From Thiomonas sp. (lineage in GTDB: Bacteria > Pseudomonadota > Gammaproteobacteria > Burkholderiales > Burkholderiaceae), in the NCBI GenBank assembly GCA_027443745.1, contig DAIAZB010000522.1, positions 1 through 9,967 of the forward strand: 9,967 bases of DNA, given 5' to 3'. Of the stretch, positions 6,245-9,967 are shown piece by piece. The notes below the pieces were generated by a model that saw only the letters and a list, made by a program, of their open reading frames with translations, was not told the origin of the DNA and ran no database searches. Positions within the stretch are counted from its first letter, which is position 1; every line of letters begins with the position of its first letter. The position numbers were made by a program, and so were the translations under genes.

Positions 6245-9115
6245 TCAGAGAGCGATGACGGCATCTTTGCGTGCGCGTGGCGACGCGTCACGCAACAACG
6301 GACTGGACGGGAGCAGCATGTCGGCAAGCATCTCGTGCGCCAACCGGTATTCCTGCCTGGCCAGGTCATCCCGACCATCCGCGGCCTCCATTTCGGCATG
6401 CGCGATATGCGCCTCTGCAGTGAGGAAGCTGTTTTCGCCCAACTCCTGCTGGCGCCAGTGAAGCACAGCGTCGATGTCAGCGCGTGCCTCTCGCGGTTTT
6501 CCGAGGCGCAGCTCGCTCCAGCCCGATATCAGTTGCGCAGTGTGCTCGGGGGATGCGTCGCGCCCTGCGAAGAAGCGCTGCACCGTAATAGCTAAGTTTG
6601 CTGCCTGTGCATAGTTGTGCAGGGCAAAGTCGGCCTCAGCTTTGTCCAGCTGCAGTGTTTGATGCAAGTCGGGCAGTTTGGCCAAAGGCTGGATGTGCCG
6701 CTCGTAATTCAAGGCGGCCTGGGCCTGCCCGGAGGCTAGCAAGGCTTCCGCAATGCGTAAACGATGACTGAAAAGAATGTAGCGTCCTGATGCTTTCCAT
6801 TGGCCGAGGATGCGCGTCAGATCAGCCGCCGCCGAGGGATCGCCGCGCAAGCCGTCCAACGCGCGGCGCTCGTAGCGCGCCACGTCCATCGAGCGCTCAT
6901 CGTTTTTGCCGAGCGCGGTGTAGGCCAGCAACGACTGATCCAAAAGGTCGATGGATTGGGTGAGGTGGCCCCGCATGCGCGCCACCAGGGCGGCCTGAAG
7001 ATCGTACTCGCCGCCGATGGAGTTGTCCTTGTTGACTGCATTGACGGCGAGCATCGAGACCATGGCTGCGGCCGCTTTGCGCATTTGACCGTCGTAGGCC
7101 AGCGCCAGCCCGTAGATCTCGTAGCTGCCGGCCATCATGGGATGGGTTGGCCCGTAGACATCGCGACGTGCCTGTAACAAACGATGCAACACATCCACCG
7201 CCTGGCCGGCATGACCGGTATGCAGGAGCATCATTCCGCGCATATCCAGTGCCTCAAGCGTCTGCATGGCGTGCGGACCGCGGCCATAGGTGAGCCGCGT
7301 TACTGCTGTATCCAGTTCCGCAGTGGCCTGATCGAGCTTTCCCTGCCCAAGGTCCATCATGGCCTGCTCGTAGGCTGCATCGCCCTCGGTCGCCGCACGT
7401 GGGGCATCGCCAAGATGCTTGGCATAGGAGCGCACGCGGTCCAAGTGGCGTTCTTCATCGGCTGGATGGTGCCGGTAGTAGTCGCTGCGGGCGAGGATCA
7501 GCTCCGCTTCGGCACGGCGCGCATAGTCGTCGGCACGTAGCCGTGCAAGCGCAGCTCGCGCCATTGGTACCGCTGTAACGGTGCGATCCTGGTCGTCCTG
7601 CTGCCTGGCCAACTGCAAATCGATCCAGCCGGCCTGCGGCGAGCTCGAGCCATACATCTTTACCGCCAAGCGTTGCGCCTGCTCAGCTAGTTGATCTGCA
7701 CGCGCGTATACCCCGATACCGTCGTAGCTGCGTGCCAAGGCATACAGCAAAGCAAAGCGCTCACCGTTTGAACCGATCGCCGTCTGACCATCCATCTGGG
7801 CGTACGCGGCGTCCAGCAAGTTGCGCGCGGTGAGATGGGCGTCGGCCACGTGGCCAGGGTCCGCCTCGGCGAACACGTTGACCATGAAATCGCGTGTGGC
7901 CGAGCTGATGCGCTCCTCGCGCAAGGCGACGTGTGCCTGCCAACTGGCGACGGCGGATATTGTCAGCAAGCCAATCAACGCGATGGCCCCCAGCGCAACG
8001 CCAATCCGGTTGCGTCGGGCAAAGCGCATCACCACGTAACCGCGTCCACGACGCAAGCTGATGGGCCTGTGCTCAAGCACGCGCTGCAGGTCGGCCGCGA
8101 GGGCACCGGCGGAACGGTAGCGCTGCGCAGGGTCGACAGCCATGGCCTTGTGCACGACCAGCGCGAGGTCGCCGTGAAGAGCTGACATGCGTCGCTTTAG
8201 CGCGCCATCACCGGGTACAGCCCCAGCGTCATCGGGACGGAGACATTGCCCGGTCAACAACTCGGCAAAAATGGCGCCCAAGGCGTAGATGTCGCTGGCG
8301 GTGGTGCCGGGTTGTCCAGCATGTTGTTCGGGCGCCGCATATTCTGGCGTCAGCGGGTTCGGCCCCGTACTCTCGGCCGCATCGGCACCTAGCAGTCGCG
8401 CAATGCCAAAATCAAGCAGCACCGGCTGGTTGTCGGCGCGCACGAGAATGTTGCCGGGCTTCAGATCAAGGTGTGCAACCAACTGACTATGCGCGTATGC
8501 CACCGCTTCGCAGACGCGAATCATCAGGGCGATGCGCGCCTGGGAGTCTTTGCGGCCATCGGTGCAGGCCGTCGTTATCGGCTGACCTTCGACGAACTCC
8601 ATGGCAAACCACGGGCGGTTCTCTGCATCGAGCCCGCCGTCGTAAAGCCGTGCGATGCCAGGATGCTGCAATCGAGCAAGTATGTTTCGCTCCTGCAGAA
8701 AGCGCGCCCGACTGTAGGGATCTAGCACGCTGTCCAGAGTGAGCTTGACGGCCACCGTCTGTTCAAAGCCGCCCGCGATGCGTTCGCCGGCAAACACCAC
8801 ACCGTTTCCGCCGCGGCCGATCAACCGAGTCAGGCGATAAGGCCCTATCGAGCGTCCCAACCATGATTGATCGTCACAGCTTGCGTCCTTCATCAGGTTA
8901 TCAACCGCGCTTGCGACTGCGCTTTTCAGCGCGTCATCCAGTGAATCAGCTTGCGCGTCGGCTTTCAGCAATAGTACGCACTCGTCGCGCAGCGTTACGT
9001 CTTCGCCTTGAAGCGAGTCCAGCCACGCCTTTCGACTTTCTGGTGCGCGGTTGAGAGCCTCATCAAACAGCCCAAGCAATCTGGACCATCGATCGGCATC
9101 ACCATCGGCGTTCAC
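6245..9115 (-). CDS. Membrane Ser/Thr protein kinase with C-terminal TPR-like sensor, 956 aa
   Basis: Residues 1-80 form a helical N-terminal segment of the kind seen in sigma-linked kinases. The Hanks-type kinase domain spans about 92-350. It has the Gly loop G100-R-G-G-N-G105, Lys124 in VAVK, the alpha-C Glu142, H215-L-D-L-K-P-G-N222 (catalytic Asp217, Lys219, Asn222), D235-F-G237, A261-P-E263, Asp275 and Arg332. All catalytic residues are present, but the Arg of HRD is Leu, making it a non-RD kinase. One membrane helix lies at about 371-392. The last 560 or so residues are alpha-helical with TPR-like repeats and are expected to be periplasmic. The GTG start overlaps the sigma stop by 4 nt, which implies translational coupling. 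The known parallel is PknT, which phosphorylates the sigma factor EcfP in Vibrio parahaemolyticus. Here the substrate is inferred from position. The signal sensed is unknown. Confidence 0.93.
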   Translation of the reverse strand: MNADGDADRWSRLLGLFDEALNRAPESRKAWLDSLQGEDVTLRDECVLLLKADAQADSLDDALKSAVASAVDNLMKDASCDDQSWLGRSIGPYRLTRLIGRGGNGVVFAGERIAGGFEQTVAVKLTLDSVLDPYSRARFLQERNILARLQHPGIARLYDGGLDAENRPWFAMEFVEGQPITTACTDGRKDSQARIALMIRVCEAVAYAHSQLVAHLDLKPGNILVRADNQPVLLDFGIARLLGADAAESTGPNPLTPEYAAPEQHAGQPGTTASDIYALGAIFAELLTGQCLRPDDAGAVPGDGALKRRMSALHGDLALVVHKAMAVDPAQRYRSAGALAADLQRVLEHRPISLRRGRGYVVMRFARRNRIGVALGAIALIGLLTISAVASWQAHVALREERISSATRDFMVNVFAEADPGHVADAHLTARNLLDAAYAQMDGQTAIGSNGERFALLYALARSYDGIGVYARADQLAEQAQRLAVKMYGSSSPQAGWIDLQLARQQDDQDRTVTAVPMARAALARLRADDYARRAEAELILARSDYYRHHPADEERHLDRVRSYAKHLGDAPRAATEGDAAYEQAMMDLGQGKLDQATAELDTAVTRLTYGRGPHAMQTLEALDMRGMMLLHTGHAGQAVDVLHRLLQARRDVYGPTHPMMAGSYEIYGLALAYDGQMRKAAAAMVSMLAVNAVNKDNSIGGEYDLQAALVARMRGHLTQSIDLLDQSLLAYTALGKNDERSMDVARYERRALDGLRGDPSAAADLTRILGQWKASGRYILFSHRLRIAEALLASGQAQAALNYERHIQPLAKLPDLHQTLQLDKAEADFALHNYAQAANLAITVQRFFAGRDASPEHTAQLISGWSELRLGKPREARADIDAVLHWRQQELGENSFLTAEAHIAHAEMEAADGRDDLARQEYRLAHEMLADMLLPSSPLLRDASPRARKDAVIAL

Positions 9116-9687
9116 GTTGCACGGCTCAGATAGTTTTCAAGATAGGCTCGCGCATGACGCCAGTCTCGCTGAACTGTCCGCTCGCACAAGTCGAGTAGCC
9201 GCCCAATCTCGTCAAACTCCATGCCGGCAAAGAAGCGGCACTCAACTACCGACACCAGCCTTGGGTTGATGGCTTCAAGATGATCCAGCGCCTGCGCGAC
9301 GTCGATCAGATCGAGCGTGCGATCAGGCATGCTTGGCTCATGGTTATCGATGGCGGTATGTGCTACACCTGCGCCGCGCTTGGCTGCCATTCGTGACCTT
9401 ACGTGATCCACGATTACGTAACGCATGGCCTTGGCAGCCAGTGCGAGAAAGCTCTCTCGCCCATCGTTGTTCATTTGCCGGCCGCCAACCCTGAGATAGG
9501 CTTCATGCACCAACACCGTTGTGCACAACGTGGTTCGTGGCTGCGCGTGCAATTGCCGACGCGCAAGGCGTCGCAATTCGTTGTACAATGCTTCGAACTG
9601 GACAGAAGCAATAGAAGGCGCGGAATCAGGCACGGACTGAACAGAAGTACACGTGACTGGTGCGCTCATGCAATTTACATCGTCCAT
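9112..9687 (-). CDS. ECF sigma factor, Sig-70_X6 / ECF43-like, 191 aa
   Basis: It directs RNA polymerase to a specific promoter set. Region 2 covers about residues 31-105, with LYNELRRLARRQL, LVHEAYLRV (59-67) and AAKAMRYVIVDHVRSRMAAKR. Region 4 covers about 130-190, with ECRFFAGMEFDEIGRLLDL and the recognition helix ERTVQRDWRHARAYL. The acidic DAED-type motif of region 2.2 is absent; a Thr cluster (Thr52, 53, 56, 57) stands just before LVHEAYL. This fits ECF43-type factors, where kinase phosphorylation of a Thr replaces the missing charge (EcfP/PknT in Vibrio). The start is ATG at 9687, with AGGGGAGG at 9692-9699. A longer reading to 9765 would bury the likely promoter and leader. No anti-sigma gene is present; the kinase takes that place. 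Confidence 0.92.
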   Translation of the reverse strand: MDDVNCMSAPVTCTSVQSVPDSAPSIASVQFEALYNELRRLARRQLHAQPRTTLCTTVLVHEAYLRVGGRQMNNDGRESFLALAAKAMRYVIVDHVRSRMAAKRGAGVAHTAIDNHEPSMPDRTLDLIDVAQALDHLEAINPRLVSVVECRFFAGMEFDEIGRLLDLCERTVQRDWRHARAYLENYLSRAT

Positions 9688-9691
9688 ACTG

Positions 9692-9699
9692 CCTCCCCT
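9692..9699 (-). promoter_or_regulatory. Shine-Dalgarno site fixing the sigma-factor start
   Basis: AGGGGAGG on the minus strand ends 4 nt before the ATG at 9687. It is the strongest ribosome site in the window and favours the 191-residue protein over the 217-residue reading. Confidence 0.75.
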
Positions 9700-9703
9700 G
9701 TGC

Positions 9704-9725
9704 GGAACCAGCTGAAAGCCGTTCC
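9704..9725 (-). promoter_or_regulatory. Leader hairpin upstream of the sigma gene
   Basis: GGAAC (9704-9708) pairs with GTTCC (9721-9725), and a nested GCT/AGC stem with a GAA loop lies inside. The structure ends 4 nt before the Shine-Dalgarno site and could modulate translation. The stem is short, so this is tentative. Confidence 0.35.
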
Positions 9726-9735
9726 TCTGTCGTAG

Positions 9736-9765
9736 TTTATGCGTTTTCGGTGACGCTGAAGTCAA
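9736..9765 (-). promoter_or_regulatory. Candidate sigma70-like promoter of the sigma-kinase operon
   Basis: On the minus strand TTGACT (9760-9765, 5 of 6 to consensus) is followed after 18 bp by CATAAA (9736-9741, 4 of 6). Transcription would start near 9728 and give a leader of about 40 nt. The placement is consistent with the ATG at 9687. Confidence 0.45.
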
Positions 9766-9784
9766 CCAACAGGGCTTTTCCGGT

Positions 9785-9806
9785 GGTCGCTTGATTCGAA
9801 GCGACC
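9785..9806. repeat. Perfect 8-bp inverted repeat upstream of the sigma promoter
   Basis: GGTCGCTT (9785-9792), a 6-nt spacer and AAGCGACC (9799-9806) form a perfect dyad 20 bp upstream of the -35 element. No T-run follows on either strand. It could be an operator or a remnant of an old terminator. Confidence 0.5.
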
Positions 9807-9809
9807 TGA

Positions 9810-9967
9810 TTAGTCCGATTTCGGACCCTTGCCGCCTACGAGCACAACACGCGCTCCGGCGCGCCGGACACCGCCGAGTTCGGTCCCCTGATCGAAAAGA
9901 CGGCAGGTCGTTTCACCCACACGGTCAACCTGATCTGGGAAAAGCAGCTGGGTGCCGGCGCCGCAGG
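9810..9967 (+). pseudogene. Plus-strand coding remnant lacking its 5' end, runs off the window
   Basis: From 9810 the frame stays open to the window edge (52 codons), with G or C at most third positions. It reads like part of an exported or outer-membrane protein, with ...YEHNTRSGAPDTAEFG and then RFTHTVNLIWEKQLG. A TGA in the same frame lies at 9807-9809 and there is no ATG, GTG or TTG before the edge, so the gene as seen has no start or signal peptide. It is either a 5'-truncated remnant or frameshifted just upstream. It points away from the sigma gene. The family is not identified. Confidence 0.5.
9813..9826. repeat. Second palindrome next to the coding remnant
   Basis: GTCCGA-TT-TCGGAC is a near-perfect palindrome 6 bp from the inverted repeat at 9785-9806. 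It lies at the start of the plus-strand coding remnant, so it may mark a junction or a protein-binding site. Confidence 0.35.

Noticed and set aside
6245..9115. Kinase as a pseudokinase because of HLD in place of HRD
   Set aside because: Lys124, Glu142, Asp217, Lys219, Asn222 and Asp235 are all present. Only the regulatory Arg is missing.
9688..9765. 26-residue N-terminal extension of the sigma factor
   Set aside because: The extension covers the likely promoter and leader, while an excellent Shine-Dalgarno site precedes ATG at 9687.
1..9967. CRISPR array, tRNA or rRNA
   Set aside because: No regularly spaced repeats, cloverleaf-like segment or rRNA-like stretch was seen.

Overview
The window looks like a chromosomal accessory locus of a Gram-negative proteobacterium. 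The evidence is the GC-rich third codon positions, cleavable export signals, a predicted outer-membrane beta-barrel, strong Shine-Dalgarno sites and an IS21-type insertion-sequence end. The overall style recalls Xanthomonadales (Rhodanobacter/Dyella-like). That placement is an impression and was not tested.

All seven credible genes with visible starts lie on the minus strand and are read from right to left. The first is an ECF sigma factor of the Sig-70_X6/ECF43-like type (9687-9112). Its stop overlaps by 4 nt the GTG start of a 956-residue transmembrane Ser/Thr kinase with a long C-terminal TPR-like region (9115-6245). After a 189-nt gap come five exported proteins. These are a 252-residue beta-sandwich protein (6055-5297), a 281-residue coiled-coil protein (5118-4273), a 775-residue probable outer-membrane barrel with an N-terminal Ig-like domain (4231-1904), a 482-residue multi-domain beta-sandwich protein that starts 1 nt after the barrel gene (1902-454), and a short coiled-coil protein (405-58) whose 3' end is replaced by an IS21-like end.

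The most interesting reading is of a signal pathway next to its target. The kinase would sense something outside the cytoplasm and phosphorylate the sigma factor, which would switch on an undescribed envelope structure. The structural genes are internally related. One beta-sandwich module occurs twice in the 482-residue protein and once in the 252-residue protein. The two coiled-coil proteins are paralogues that flank the barrel and sandwich genes. No gene matches a known chaperone-usher, secretin, Type V or Type IX component that I can recognise, so the function is open.

The edges show rearrangement. On the left, an IS21-family end (1 to about 114) cuts off the last gene. On the right, a plus-strand coding remnant (about 9810-9967) has good codon use but no start. 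Between that remnant and the sigma gene lie a candidate sigma70-like promoter and two inverted repeats. No gene-free stretch exceeds 300 bases, and I saw no tRNA, rRNA or CRISPR array.
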